DNA of 51,528 nucleotides, taken from positions 1 to 51,528 of the forward strand of contig JAJPJV010000049.1 of the NCBI GenBank assembly GCA_021324045.1, written 5' to 3'. How positions within the stretch are numbered: the first letter of the stretch is position 1; each line of letters begins with the position of its first letter. This DNA comes from Actinomycetota bacterium. GTDB lineage: Bacteria; Actinomycetota; Acidimicrobiia; Acidimicrobiales; RAAP-2. Made by a program: the position numbers and the translations under genes. Of this stretch, positions 16,382 to 26,264 are shown in pieces. The notes under the pieces were generated by a model. The model worked only from the letters and a program-made list of their open reading frames with translations, was not told the origin of the DNA and did no database searches.

Positions 16382-17023
16382 TCAACTTCCTCGCCGACGA
16401 CGCGTGCTCGCATAGTAGGAGCTCAGCAGCTCGTTGGCTTCCTTGGGCAGCTCATGGAGCCGCCCGAGGCTCCGGGCCCCCCAGATGACCTGGGCAGCTC
16501 GCTCAACCACGCCGAGCTGGTGGAGTGCCGTTGCTGGGGAACTGCTGACAGTCACCGTCCCATGGTTTGCCAGCAGCGCAGTGCCGACATCTTTGACACC
16601 GGCAGCAGCCCGCTCCGCAAGAGCCTTCGATCCACTTATCGCGTACTCGGTACACGGGACTGCACCCCCCACGTAGACCGCGAACTCGTCGATCACGGCA
16701 GGTATCGGCAGGTGCACGCAGGCGAACATCGACGCGTACAGGGGGTGAGCGTGAATCACTGCTCCCACCTCTTCATACCTCTCGTAGCAAGCGAGGTGCA
16801 GCGCCTTCTCGCTCGAGGGCTGCGTCGTCCCCTCGACAACCTGGCCATCGGCGTCAATCACGACAAGGTCGTCGACAGTCATGTCTTCGTAGGGAAGCGA
16901 TGAGGGTGTGATCACGAACAGCCCGTCCCCAAGCCGGCCTGAGACGTTCCCGCTCGTGCCCGCAGTCAACCCCAGTCGAAACATGTCCTTTGCAGCTGCG
17001 AGAACTTCGTCGTGAACGGTCAC
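16382..17023 (-). CDS. Class II aldolase/adducin family protein (fuculose-phosphate aldolase-like)
   Basis: A 213-residue zinc-dependent aldolase that splits a phosphorylated sugar or sugar acid. Characteristic segments are the phosphate-binding GLTAGTSGNVSGRLGDG, ITPSSLPYEDM, the catalytic-base loop TQPSSEKALHLACYE (here SSE), zinc ligands in VIHAHPLYASMFACV and ALLANHGTVTV. The length matches L-fuculose-phosphate and L-ribulose-phosphate family members. The start overlaps the dehydrogenase stop by 4 bases (ATGA), and its own stop lies 2 bases before the kinase start. With those partners it most likely performs the last, C-C cleaving step of a sugar-acid pathway. Confidence 0.92.
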   Translation of the reverse strand: MTVHDEVLAAAKDMFRLGLTAGTSGNVSGRLGDGLFVITPSSLPYEDMTVDDLVVIDADGQVVEGTTQPSSEKALHLACYERYEEVGAVIHAHPLYASMFACVHLPIPAVIDEFAVYVGGAVPCTEYAISGSKALAERAAAGVKDVGTALLANHGTVTVSSSPATALHQLGVVERAAQVIWGARSLGRLHELPKEANELLSSYYASTRRRRGS

Positions 17024-18024
17024 TGCCCCAGTACCTCCGGATTCACGCAGTGCTGAGGAATTTTCCCATGAAGAATTGCCAGGAGATCTCCGACGACCAT
17101 CCTGGTTTGATTTGCTTCTGTGTCGTAGGTGGCCCCGCCAATGTGGGGAGTGAGCACCACATTGTCAAGTTTCGCCAGCGCTGAATCGGGGTCAAGGCGT
17201 TCTCCTTCGAAGTGGTCCAATCCAGCCGCTGACAACTTCCCAGAGGACAGGGATGCAACCAAGGCGTCTACGTCGTGGAGTGCAGCACGGGCCGTGTTGA
17301 GGTAGATGGCTCCCATCTTCATGGCCGAGAACTGGTCAACGCCGATCATTCCAACCGTCTCGGGGGTCACGACGGCGTGAACGCTGACCACGTCGACTTC
17401 CGAAAGCATCGCATTAAGATCGCCGTGGGTCGCATCGGGAACATAGGGGTCATAGGTGAGCACCTTCATCCCCAGTCCCGACAAGCGCCAGCTCAGTGCT
17501 CTTCCGACGGCACCATAACCGACGATCCCAGCAGATCTCCCGGTGAGCTCCCAGGCTCGGTAACGTTGATAAGGGATCGTCCCATTCACGAAGATCCGTC
17601 CAGATCGAACGTCGCGGTCAGCGGCAACCACCCCCCGAGCAGCTGCAAACAGCAGGGCGATCGTCAGCTCTGCGACCGCATTGGCATTCCGACCAGGCGC
17701 CCGAATCACCGGAATGCCCCTCGCCGTTGCCCTGGCGATGTCGACGTTCACGGGGTCTCCCCTCGTGGACGCAATCAGCCGAAGGGGCTGCTCGAGGACA
17801 GGGCCTCGCACCGGATCGGCCTCGACGACCAAAATGGTTGCCGACAGCTCAGCTATGCGGTTCGCCAACTCTTCCTCGGAGTGCAATCTGATAGGAATGT
17901 GATCTATGAAGGGGTCATAGATCACATCTGCAATCTCCTGAAGCGCTTGGAACTCGGGACCCCGAAGTGGAGCCAGCACCAGTGCCCTCGGCCTCTCTGT
18001 CAACGTCGACACCCCCGACACCAC
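17020..18024 (-). CDS. D-isomer-specific 2-hydroxyacid dehydrogenase
   Basis: A 334-residue NAD-dependent dehydrogenase of the phosphoglycerate dehydrogenase-like family. The substrate domain holds IASTRGDPVNVDIARATARG and GRNANAVAELTIALLFAAAR. The nucleotide motif is GRSAGIVGYGAVGRALSWRL, followed by VLTYDPYVPD. The catalytic Arg is in LNTARAALHDVDALV, the acid in AAGLDHFEGE and the His in VVLTPHIGGATYDT. It lacks the ACT domain of biosynthetic SerA. It heads an operon with an aldolase and a kinase, so a catabolic role on a sugar acid is more likely than serine synthesis. The GTG start at 18024 is uncertain; no good ribosome site is visible. Confidence 0.9.
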   Translation of the reverse strand: MVSGVSTLTERPRALVLAPLRGPEFQALQEIADVIYDPFIDHIPIRLHSEEELANRIAELSATILVVEADPVRGPVLEQPLRLIASTRGDPVNVDIARATARGIPVIRAPGRNANAVAELTIALLFAAARGVVAADRDVRSGRIFVNGTIPYQRYRAWELTGRSAGIVGYGAVGRALSWRLSGLGMKVLTYDPYVPDATHGDLNAMLSEVDVVSVHAVVTPETVGMIGVDQFSAMKMGAIYLNTARAALHDVDALVASLSSGKLSAAGLDHFEGERLDPDSALAKLDNVVLTPHIGGATYDTEANQTRMVVGDLLAILHGKIPQHCVNPEVLGQ

Positions 18025-18268
18025 CTATTGGAAGGGGTAGACAAAGCAGCCACCCGTACCACAAGCTTGCCATGAATCGAACCAAGCGCCGCACTCTGTA
18101 TGCACGGCGTGTTAGGGATGGTATGCATGGTGGGCAAGACAGGGAAGATGCTCCCTCGATTAAGGGCCTTGCTCGCTAGTGATCCGGCGACGCCGGCGCC
18201 GGAGCCCAGGACTTCGTGAGGAGCGAACCCGTGCGGTACTTCGTCCTGCGAGTAAGGAGGGTACAGGG

Positions 18269-18661
18269 ATGAATGATGCCGCAGCAGTACTGAGGCGCTA
18301 CCTGCAGGCTCAGCAAGACAAGGACATCGACGCCCTGGTGTCGTGCTGGCATCCCGATATTGAGGCCGTGCATCCACTTCGCCCCGACCGAAGCTGGCAT
18401 GGTGTCGACACCTACAGACGCGCCTGGTCGCGTATCTGGGAGCAGAACCCTCGAAGCCGCTTCGAAGTGGTATCAAGCGCCGTTGTCGGGGACCGCATCT
18501 ATCTCGAGGCATTGGTGGAGCACGGCGACGGAACCATGGTCCCCAGTATGAACATCCTCGAGGTCGAGGGCGGACAGATCCGTCGGGCACGCGTCTACAC
18601 CGATACCCCGATGCGAGACGGTATGGACATGGACCGCTTCGTGGAAGGCTTGAATCCGTGA
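18269..18661 (+). CDS. SnoaL/NTF2-like fold protein
   Basis: A 130-residue single-domain protein with the cone-shaped NTF2-like fold. The first helix AAAVLRRYLQAQQDKDIDAL leads to LVSCWHPDIEAVHP, typical of the SnoaL-like family, then SWHGVDTYRRAWSRIWEQNP and strands with YLEALVEHGDGTM and ILEVEGGQIRRARVYTD. Members act as small isomerases or cyclases, or bind ligands; nothing here points to a particular reaction. The ATG at 18269 has AAGGAGGG upstream. It stands alone between the divergent sugar-acid operon and the tRNA-Thr gene. Confidence 0.88.
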   Translation: MNDAAAVLRRYLQAQQDKDIDALVSCWHPDIEAVHPLRPDRSWHGVDTYRRAWSRIWEQNPRSRFEVVSSAVVGDRIYLEALVEHGDGTMVPSMNILEVEGGQIRRARVYTDTPMRDGMDMDRFVEGLNP

Positions 18662-18722
18662 ACCGCTGGGAGAAGGTCGGCCTGTGGAATCCCTCAGTTG
18701 CCAGGCATGGTGGAGGGAGACC

Positions 18723-18798
18723 TGGAGCCTGGGCGGGGACTCGAACCCCGGACCTGCGCATTACGAGTGCGCTGCTCTACCGGCTGAGCTACCCAGGC
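18723..18798 (-). tRNA. tRNA-Thr (CGT)
   Basis: A complete cloverleaf on the minus strand. Acceptor arms GCCTGGG and CCCAGGC pair over 7 bases, the D-arm reads AGCTCAGCCGGTAGAGC, the anticodon stem-loop is CGCACTCGTAATGCG with anticodon CGT, and the T-arm contains GGTTCGAGTCC. The discriminator is T, and CCA is encoded at 18725-18723. It lies directly upstream of the holB 3' end. Confidence 0.97.
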
Positions 18799-18847
18799 AC
18801 TTGCAGCGTCGACGACCCTACGCGGCCACCTGAAGATCTGGCAACCT

Positions 18848-20035
18848 TCAGCGCGTACAACGCCCGAGCTCAACGAGGAGGGATTCGAGGAAGAGCGTTT
18901 CGTTCGGATTCCGGATGAGCCCGGCGGCCGCCTCAGTAATGAGGCTGATCGCTCGCTGGGCACTCCCCAACGCGGACTCCAGACCCCTCCGGGTCACCTG
19001 CGTCCCAGGGGTCTCAGCGCTCTCCTGGCCACTCGAAGCCGTCCCCGGCATGGGAGAGACAGGCACCCCGATCCCTCGGAACAGGCTGTCTCGATAGCAA
19101 CGAGCGAGCACGCCGAGACCGACGCGAAGTTCTGCGATTCGCCAGCGTCGCTCCTCGCGGTGCTGGCGCTCCTGCAATGCACGCCGAGAAGCGCCGGACG
19201 CTCTCACCTCAGTCTCCGTCATTTTTCGCAGTTCCTCGGCGTGCTGGTCCCGTAGAGGCCCGAGCGCCGCATCGACTGCTGCAACAAGCTCGCTGACCAG
19301 CTCGACAACCTCCGCACCGTGGCCACTCAACCTCGATGGCACCGACCGCCAGAGCGCGAGCCGCTTGAGATAGCTGGGGTCATGCGCCAGCAGACGCGCA
19401 CGTTCGAGATCGCCGTCCGCACCTTCTGCAATGGCTGCCGCCCGGTCCGACTCGACTCCCTGACCCCTCAGCCAATCCTCCAGGACGAGAACTGGGATCG
19501 GCGGGAACAACACTTCGACGCACCTGCTGGCGATCGTTGCCAACTCGGGGGGGACGTCGTCCGCCATCAAGATGAATACCGTCGACGGAGGTGGCTCCTC
19601 GATCGTCTTCAACAATGTCGGAGCAGAACGGATGGCAAGGTGCAGGTCTTCGACGACGAGCACCTGACGAGCTGCCACAACTGGTCTGCGCTGGGCGAGA
19701 GCGATCAACCGGCGTGCTTCGTCGATTCCCAGCGATGCGCCGGTGCGCTCGATCATGGCGAAGTCCGGGTGCGTTCCTGCCAACGCCCGACGACAATCCG
19801 CACACCGAGCACAGCCACCATGCGGGCACAGCAGGGCGCCTGCAAACGCTCGGGCAGCGGCTTTCGTCCCAAAGCCGGCAGCACCTCGAAACAGGTAGGC
19901 ATGAACCGGATGGCGAGCCGCCGCCATGAGCAGCGCGACCGCGGCCGGCTGGCCAATGACCTCGTCGAACAACGCCACATCGGGGCGCTGCTCACCGATA
20001 GCGCCGAGATGCGGACTTTCGGCCCGAGCGGTCAC
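18848..20035 (-). CDS. holB: DNA polymerase III subunit delta-prime
   Basis: A 395-residue clamp-loader subunit of the replicative polymerase. It begins with the AAA+ region FDEVIGQPAAVALLMAAARH, where the family has a P-loop-like GAAGFGTKAAAR, followed by the zinc site CPHGGCARCADC. The sensor region IRSAPTLLKTIEEPPPSTVF and LATIASRCVEVLFPP are clamp-loader signatures. The C-terminal third is the helical domain that joins the pentamer. The GTG start at 20035 overlaps the tmk stop by the four bases GTGA, so the genes are coupled. Long upstream in-frame extensions are antisense artefacts within tmk. Confidence 0.93.
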   Translation of the reverse strand: MTARAESPHLGAIGEQRPDVALFDEVIGQPAAVALLMAAARHPVHAYLFRGAAGFGTKAAARAFAGALLCPHGGCARCADCRRALAGTHPDFAMIERTGASLGIDEARRLIALAQRRPVVAARQVLVVEDLHLAIRSAPTLLKTIEEPPPSTVFILMADDVPPELATIASRCVEVLFPPIPVLVLEDWLRGQGVESDRAAAIAEGADGDLERARLLAHDPSYLKRLALWRSVPSRLSGHGAEVVELVSELVAAVDAALGPLRDQHAEELRKMTETEVRASGASRRALQERQHREERRWRIAELRVGLGVLARCYRDSLFRGIGVPVSPMPGTASSGQESAETPGTQVTRRGLESALGSAQRAISLITEAAAGLIRNPNETLFLESLLVELGRCTR

Positions 20036-20664
20036 AGATGGCCCTCCGGCCAGCCCAGCCGCATCCGGACGGCCGCGACGACCTGGGCAGCGAGCGAGTC
20101 CGGGGGTTGAGAGCCGTCCACAATCAACCAGCGTCCCGGATCGGCCGCAGCAAGCGCGAGATAGCCTTCGCGGACCCGCCGGTGAAAGCCGAGACCGAGG
20201 CGCTCGAATCGATCTCCGCGCTCGGCTACAAGTCGGCTCTTTGCCACGTCGACCTCCACGTCCACGAGGATGCACAGGTCGGGCTCGAGGCCTGCAGCTG
20301 CCCAATCACAGACCACTCGCAGCTCATCGGTCTGCAAGCCCCGTCCCCAGCCCTGATACGTCAGCGTCGAAGGCGAATAGCGCTCGCTGACGACCCAGCG
20401 CCCTGACCGAAGCGCCGGCAGGAGCACTTCTTCGACATGTTGCGCACGATCCGCGGCCATCAGCAGCGCTTCGGCACGCGGACTTGGAATCGAGTGCTCA
20501 TCGTAAAGAAGAAGTCGTCGGAGTGCCTGCCCCAGCACTGTGCCGCCGGGTTCATGCGTCAGCAGAGCCCCAAGGTCAGACGCAAGGCGCTCCGCTTGCG
20601 TCGTCTTGCCCGAACCGTCGATTCCTTCGAGAACGATGAAGCGCCCCCTTGGTGGTCCGGGCAT
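20032..20664 (-). CDS. tmk: Thymidylate kinase
   Basis: A 210-residue enzyme phosphorylating dTMP to dTDP in dNTP synthesis. The P-loop is FIVLEGIDGSGKTTQAERLA, the thymidine region has LLTHEPGGTVLGQALRRLLL, the DR motif is MAADRAQHVEEVLLPAL, and the TMP-binding segment VVSERYSPSTLTYQGWGRGL follows. The lid is short and begins LVAERGDRFERLG. The ATG at 20664 is favoured over the adjacent GTG because AGAAGG is then 6 bases away. The gene lies 21 bases after topA and overlaps holB, an order common in actinobacteria. Confidence 0.96.
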   Translation of the reverse strand: MPGPPRGRFIVLEGIDGSGKTTQAERLASDLGALLTHEPGGTVLGQALRRLLLYDEHSIPSPRAEALLMAADRAQHVEEVLLPALRSGRWVVSERYSPSTLTYQGWGRGLQTDELRVVCDWAAAGLEPDLCILVDVEVDVAKSRLVAERGDRFERLGLGFHRRVREGYLALAAADPGRWLIVDGSQPPDSLAAQVVAAVRMRLGWPEGHL

Positions 20665-20685
20665 CACAGGCCTTCTGTCACGCGA

Positions 20686-23604
20686 TCACAAGGCCTGGCC
20701 GGCCTTCCTCTCGGAGGTCTCCGGCTTCCTCGTGACTGACGTGCTCTCCTCCGGACCCGCCATAGCGTTGGCTCCCGAGGTTCGCCTACCCGCGATCTGT
20801 CTCGCGCCGGCCCTTGGGCTCCCGTCGGGAGCTCCCTTCTTCGCCGTGGCCGTCTTCTTGGCGGTCGTTCCTGTCCCCTTCGTCGCCGCCTTCGCGGCGC
20901 GTCGGCGCGGCGCTGGGCTCGCAGCTCGGCGCTCGGCGAGCAATTCCGCCGCACGCTCCAGCGTGATCGTCTGGGGATCGTCGCCACGCCGAAGCGAAGC
21001 ATTGATCGTTCCGTCAGTTACGTATGGCCCATAGCGACCGCTGCGAACGACTATTGGTTGCCCGGTCTCGGGATCCAGGCCAAGCTCTTGAATCGGTGCA
21101 GAAGCTTGACGGCCACGCCGTGTCTTGGGTTGGGCGAAAAGCACCCGCGCCTCGTCGAGGGTGATCTCAAGGATCTGGTCCTCGCTTGCAAGGCTCCGCG
21201 TCTCGGATCCGCGCTTGAGGTAGGGGCCAAAACGACCATTGTGAGCGACGATTTCCTCGTTGGTATCCGGGTCGACACCCACGACACGAGGGATCTCGAG
21301 TAAGGCCAATGCCTGCTCCAGGGTGATCGTGGCGGGAGACATCGCCGCGAACAGAGAAGCGGTTCGCGGCTTCTCCTCACCTTCGACCAGCTCGCCGAGC
21401 TGGACATAGGGTCCAAAGCGCCCAGCCTTGACCATGACGGGCAGCCCGGACTTGGGATCTGTCCCAAGAATTCGCTCATCTGCGGGTGCAGCGAGCAGCT
21501 CCTCGGCGCGCTCGACCGTGAGCTCGTCGGGAGCGAGGTCATCGGGGATCGAGGCTCGCTCATCGCCACGCTGGAGATAGGGTCCGTAGCGCCCGACCCG
21601 CACCACGATCTCACGGCCCTGCGCGTCCGTGCCGATCGGAATCGAGTTGATCTCTCGGGCATCGATCTCACCCAGATGCCGTGCGACCGCCGACTTGAGG
21701 CCGAGGCGAAGAGTTTCGCGATGTTCACTGTCGGCATTATCGGATTGCGCGTTGCCTTCGCTGCCGAAATAAAAGCGAGTCAGCCAGGGAAGAGCCTCCT
21801 CACGCCCATTTGCGATGTCATCAAGCTCGTCCTCCATCACGGCGGTGAACCCATAGTCGACCAAGTCGCCGAAATAGCGCTCCAAGAGCCCGACAACCGC
21901 AAACGCGGTGAACGTGGGAACCAGTGCCGAACCCTTCTTCCAGATGTAGCCGCGGTCGAGGATGGTCGAGATCACTGAGGCGTAGGTCGACGGCCGCCCG
22001 ACACCGAGATCCTCCATCGCCTTCACCAACGATGCTTCGGTGTACCGGGCCGGAGGCTGGGTGACATGGGAAGTCGCGTCGAGCTCGATGACAGACACCC
22101 CTTGCCCTTCGCGCAATGGGGGAAGAATGACCTCGCGGTCCGCCAGCTCCGCTTCCGGGTCGTCTTCCCCTTCGACATACGCACGCAAAAACCCTGGAAA
22201 CGCGATCACGCGTCCATTGGCGGAGAATTCTGCCTCCGAGCCCGCGAAGGCACGCGCCGTGCTCGACACGATTCCGGTCAGACGCACCTGTGCACTCGTC
22301 CCCGTTGCGTCTGCCATCTGAGAAGCGACGGTGCGCTTCCAGATCAGCTCGTAGAGGCGAAGCTCGTCTCCGGAAAGGACAGCTGCAGCCTCCTCCGGGG
22401 TTCGGAACGTCTCGCCAGCCGGTCGGATTGCCTCGTGTGCTTCCTGCGCGTTCTTTACCTTGCGCTCGTAGCGCCTCGGCTTTGCAGGAACGTATTCACG
22501 ACCGTAAAGTGCAGCGGCCTGCTTGCGTGCCGCCGAGAGCGCTTCTTCTGACAACGTCGTCGAGTCGGTTCGCATGTAGGTGATCCAGCCCTGCTCGTAC
22601 AGGCGCTGGGCAACCTGCATCGTTCGCTGAGCACTGAAACGCAACTTGCGCCCGGCTTCCTGCTGGAGCGTGGAGGTGATGAAGGGTGGTGACGGGGACC
22701 GACGAAACGGTCGCTCCGTAACCGAACGCACCGTGAACAGCACGCCTTCGAGGCCCTCTACGAGGGAGCGAGCCGTCTGCTCTTCGAGCAGCACCGTACT
22801 CCCGGGCTGAGCCAGCTCACCGGTTGCCGTGAAATCTCTGCCGGTAGCAATCGGCCGATGATCGAGCGAGACGAGCGATGCGCGGAAAGTGGGTTGGTCG
22901 CTCGATGACCCCTCCCGGGCCACCGCTGAGGACCTGCCGTTGCGAGGCTCTTGCACCGGAGTCCCCTCAGCTGCAAAGGTGCCGTCGACTCCCCACCATG
23001 TCGCCGACCGGAAATGCATGCGAGCACGCTCTCGCTCAACCACCATGCGCGTGGCAACGCTTTGCACGCGACCGGCGGATAGTTTTGGCATGACTTTGCG
23101 CCACAGGACTGGCGAAAGCTCATAGCCGTAAAGGCGATCCAAGATCCGGCGCGCCTCTTGCGCGTCGACAAGTCGTCGGTCAAGTTCACGCCATTCTTCG
23201 ACTGCCCGTCGAATGGCGGTGGGCGTGATCTCGTGGAAGATCATTCGCTTGACTGGGATGCGGGGTGCAAGGACCTCGGTCAGATGCCAGGCAATCGACT
23301 CTCCCTCACGATCTTCGTCGGTGGCCAGGTAGAGCTCGTCAGCCTCCTTCAAGCGCCGACGCAGATTGGCGACAACGGTCTGCTTCTCCGGCGAAACGAC
23401 ATAGAGCGGTTTGAAGCCGTTGTCCACGTCGACGCCAAGCCGAGCCCATTCCTCCCCCTTGTACGCAGACGGAATCTCCCGCGCACTCCGGGGAAGGTCG
23501 CGAATGTGACCGATCGACGACTCTACGGTGAACTCGGGTCCGAGCATGGATGCGATGGTTCGGGCTTTCGCCGGCGACTCCACGATCACGAGTGCTCTAG
23601 CCAC
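20686..23604 (-). CDS. topA: DNA topoisomerase I
   Basis: A 972-residue type IA topoisomerase that relaxes negative supercoils. The Toprim domain opens ALVIVESPAKARTIASMLG and contains the acidic triad region LATDEDREGESIAWHL. The active-site tyrosine lies in QGWITYMRTDSTTLS near residue 340. The C-terminal third has four topoisomerase C-terminal repeats, marked by GRYGPYLQRGDE, GRFGPYVQLGE, GRFGPYLKRGSE and GRYGPYVTDG. It ends in a Lys/Ala/Arg-rich tail (KAATKGTGTTAKKTATAKKG) and has no Cys4 zinc fingers, the actinobacterial arrangement. The GTG start at 23604 has GGAGG upstream. It heads the topA-tmk-holB cluster. Confidence 0.97.
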   Translation of the reverse strand: MARALVIVESPAKARTIASMLGPEFTVESSIGHIRDLPRSAREIPSAYKGEEWARLGVDVDNGFKPLYVVSPEKQTVVANLRRRLKEADELYLATDEDREGESIAWHLTEVLAPRIPVKRMIFHEITPTAIRRAVEEWRELDRRLVDAQEARRILDRLYGYELSPVLWRKVMPKLSAGRVQSVATRMVVERERARMHFRSATWWGVDGTFAAEGTPVQEPRNGRSSAVAREGSSSDQPTFRASLVSLDHRPIATGRDFTATGELAQPGSTVLLEEQTARSLVEGLEGVLFTVRSVTERPFRRSPSPPFITSTLQQEAGRKLRFSAQRTMQVAQRLYEQGWITYMRTDSTTLSEEALSAARKQAAALYGREYVPAKPRRYERKVKNAQEAHEAIRPAGETFRTPEEAAAVLSGDELRLYELIWKRTVASQMADATGTSAQVRLTGIVSSTARAFAGSEAEFSANGRVIAFPGFLRAYVEGEDDPEAELADREVILPPLREGQGVSVIELDATSHVTQPPARYTEASLVKAMEDLGVGRPSTYASVISTILDRGYIWKKGSALVPTFTAFAVVGLLERYFGDLVDYGFTAVMEDELDDIANGREEALPWLTRFYFGSEGNAQSDNADSEHRETLRLGLKSAVARHLGEIDAREINSIPIGTDAQGREIVVRVGRYGPYLQRGDERASIPDDLAPDELTVERAEELLAAPADERILGTDPKSGLPVMVKAGRFGPYVQLGELVEGEEKPRTASLFAAMSPATITLEQALALLEIPRVVGVDPDTNEEIVAHNGRFGPYLKRGSETRSLASEDQILEITLDEARVLFAQPKTRRGRQASAPIQELGLDPETGQPIVVRSGRYGPYVTDGTINASLRRGDDPQTITLERAAELLAERRAASPAPRRRAAKAATKGTGTTAKKTATAKKGAPDGSPRAGARQIAGRRTSGANAMAGPEESTSVTRKPETSERKAGQAL

Positions 23605-23676
23605 GTGTCATGCCTCCGAAGGTTTCGAGCCTGAGCGAACCGCAGTTCGTCTCACGACCAGAACCCGAGTGTGAAC

Positions 23677-26022
23677 CTATTCGAAGGAACTCTCGAGCTG
23701 GGCAATTTGCTGGGTGACCGGCGCGGCGATCGGAGCCTGCGCTCCGATCATCGCCTCCGTCTTGCGTTTCGAGAAAGCAACCGCGCCCAGCAAGACGACG
23801 AGAGCTGCAGCTGCCAACGCATAGCGGGCGGCATCATGGTGCCGGAGGGTGATGACCGCGGGGAGGATGAGCAATGACACGAGGTTCATCACCTTGATCA
23901 GCGGATTCAGCGCCGGACCTGCGGTGTCCTTGAAGGGATCCCCGACGGTGTCACCGATCACCGCAGCCCGATGGGACTCTGATCCCTTTCCGCCGATGTT
24001 GCCGTCCTCGATGTATTTCTTCGCGTTGTCCCACGCCCCGCCGGAGTTGGACAGCGTGTTGGCCATCAGCTGGCCAGTCAGGATAGCGGCCGCCAAAAAT
24101 GCACCAAGAGCCAGGTAGTTGATGCCGAATCCGATGATCACCGGCGAGAGTATGGCCAACAATGCCGGGGTTGCCAGCTCTCGCTGCGCCGCTGCAGTGC
24201 AGATGGAGATCACCCGCCCGTACTCAGGCTTCTCCGTGTAGTCCATGATCCCAGGGTGCTCTCGGAACTGCCGGCGCACCTCCTGGACGACGGTGCCTGC
24301 GGAACGGCCCACCGCTCGGATTGCCAATGAGGAAAACAAGAAGGCAATCGAGCCCCCCACCAGCAACCCGATGAACGTCGTCGGGTTCGCTACGTTGATC
24401 TGAGTGGCGACGTCTTGGAAAAGCTTCGTGCCGGTCGCACGCAGGCCGAGCTGCGATCCAATGGTCTCAACGAAGGAGGCGAACAAGGCGACCGCGGCAA
24501 TTACTGCCGAGCCGATGGCCACGCCCTTGGTGATCGCCTTGGTGGTATTCCCCACGGCGTCAAGGCTCACCATGATCCGTTCACCTTCTCCGGTGAACTC
24601 CCCCGACATCTCGGCCACGCCGGCGGCATTGTCCGAGACTGGCCCGAAACTGTCCTCCGAGACGATCATCCCGGTCGTCGCCAGTAACCCGATGCCGATC
24701 AGGGCAACTAGATAGAGCGATAGCTCTATGTTGCCGTGACCCAGACCCACGGCAACGCCGATGGCAATCGCAATCGCGATGATGGCCCAGACCGACGACT
24801 CAAGCCCGATCGAGAATCCCGCCAGGACCGTCGTCGCCGGGCCCGTACGTGCGGACTCGGCAATTTCGCGAACTGGCTGCCGTTCAGTAGAGGTGAACTG
24901 CTCGGTGATCTGGGTCGCCACGAGAGAAAGGAGAACGCCGGTCAAAACGGCATAGAAGACCTTGAGATTGTGGACGTAGTACTGGGCCACAAAGAAAGCA
25001 CCAAGGACCGTCAGTACGGCAGCAGTCCAGAAACCACGGTTGATCGGAGACAGTGCATGACGATCTTTGGGCCGGGCGCGTACTACGTACACGCCAATGA
25101 CCGAAGCAAAGATACCGATCGCCGGAACAATGAGCGGAAAGAGGACAGCCGGTGTCGGGTTCTGATGAATCGTCCGGAACCCGGCGAAGCCGAGGATCAA
25201 CGATGAGATGATCGTGATCTCATAGGACTCGAAGAGGTCGGCGGCCATGCCGGCACAGTCACCGACGTTGTCACCGACGTTGTCTGCAATGGTTGCCGCA
25301 TTGCGCGGATCATCCTCGGGGATCCCAGCCTCAACCTTGCCGACAAGGTCGGCACCGACGTCCGCTGCCTTCGTGAAGATCCCACCGCCGACACGCATGA
25401 ACAGCGCCAGCAATGAAGCTCCGAAGGCGAACCCCACAAGAACCGCCGTCGCATCGTTTTGGAAGATGAACACGATGGTCGTGGCCCCGAGCAGCCCGAG
25501 CCCGACGCAAAGCATCCCAGTGATCGCTCCAGTCCGAAAGGCCACCCTCAGGGCGCCGGCAAGTCCTCCACCGCGCGACGCTGCAGCAGCGGTTCGAACG
25601 TTGCCACGGACAGCGAGGCTCATCCCGATGAACCCAGTAAGACCCGAGAACGCCGCACCAAAGAGGAAACAGATCACGCGATACAGACCAGCTTCCCCAA
25701 AGGACAGGGCGATCGATCCATCCGGTCGAACGACCTTGGTCGCCGTGAAGAAGATGAGGACTGCAAGGGGTACGACAATGATGGCGATCGCGCGGAATTG
25801 CCGCTTCAGGAAGGCCTCCGCGCCTTCCTGAATCGCCCTGGCGATCTCCCGCATCTTGGCGGTGCCCTGGTCCGATCGCAGCACGCCGCGCATCAGCACC
25901 AATCCGGCTCCGATGCCGACGAGACCAGCCACGAGCGACACCACCAGCCACGCTCTGTCGGTGCTTCCGATGTGGAACGCCTGGTACCCGCCCTCGGCCG
26001 CCAGCCGAGTCATGCTCAGCAT
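23677..26022 (-). CDS. hppA: Membrane-bound proton-translocating pyrophosphatase
   Basis: A 781-residue integral membrane pump that couples pyrophosphate hydrolysis to proton export. About 16 transmembrane segments are visible. The catalytic face has the run [20 protein letters not shown] and [20 protein letters not shown] near residues 230-265, and a second acidic cluster in [20 protein letters not shown] near the end. The ion-selectivity segment reads [10 protein letters not shown] (about residue 490). The Lys in GNTTK, rather than Ala, marks the K+-independent class, and the context fits an H+ pump. AAAGGAAC precedes the ATG. The enzyme lets cells recover energy from pyrophosphate released by biosynthesis. 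Confidence 0.97.
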   Translation of the reverse strand: MLSMTRLAAEGGYQAFHIGSTDRAWLVVSLVAGLVGIGAGLVLMRGVLRSDQGTAKMREIARAIQEGAEAFLKRQFRAIAIIVVPLAVLIFFTATKVVRPDGSIALSFGEAGLYRVICFLFGAAFSGLTGFIGMSLAVRGNVRTAAAASRGGGLAGALRVAFRTGAITGMLCVGLGLLGATTIVFIFQNDATAVLVGFAFGASLLALFMRVGGGIFTKAADVGADLVGKVEAGIPEDDPRNAATIADNVGDNVGDCAGMAADLFESYEITIISSLILGFAGFRTIHQNPTPAVLFPLIVPAIGIFASVIGVYVVRARPKDRHALSPINRGFWTAAVLTVLGAFFVAQYYVHNLKVFYAVLTGVLLSLVATQITEQFTSTERQPVREIAESARTGPATTVLAGFSIGLESSVWAIIAIAIAIGVAVGLGHGNIELSLYLVALIGIGLLATTGMIVSEDSFGPVSDNAAGVAEMSGEFTGEGERIMVSLDAVGNTTKAITKGVAIGSAVIAAVALFASFVETIGSQLGLRATGTKLFQDVATQINVANPTTFIGLLVGGSIAFLFSSLAIRAVGRSAGTVVQEVRRQFREHPGIMDYTEKPEYGRVISICTAAAQRELATPALLAILSPVIIGFGINYLALGAFLAAAILTGQLMANTLSNSGGAWDNAKKYIEDGNIGGKGSESHRAAVIGDTVGDPFKDTAGPALNPLIKVMNLVSLLILPAVITLRHHDAARYALAAAALVVLLGAVAFSKRKTEAMIGAQAPIAAPVTQQIAQLESSFE

Positions 26023-26251
26023 GTTCGACGTTCCTTTCGTCCGATCGTTGCTACCAAGCTTTCATTCCCTGTTCTGACGAGTTCCTATTCCTGCTTTCCC
26101 GTGCCTGTTGCGCGCGGCGGCCACCAGGTCACGTTCTCGCGGCCCCGAAGGGTCCGCCAAGCCGGCCGAGGATACACCGGCCGGCTCCCGAGTCCGATCA
26201 CCCCTGGGACCCGCCGACCAGAGCATACGCCCAGAGCGACGACACCCCTCC

Positions 26252-26257
26252 TAGCAT
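26252..26257 (+). promoter_or_regulatory. Probable -10 element of the HAD phosphatase gene (leaderless)
   Basis: TAGCAT is followed by 7 bases and the ATG at 26265. Two other in-frame ATGs at 26256 and 26259 overlap or touch the hexamer, so the spacing favours 26265. Confidence 0.5.
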
Positions 26258-26264
26258 GATGACC

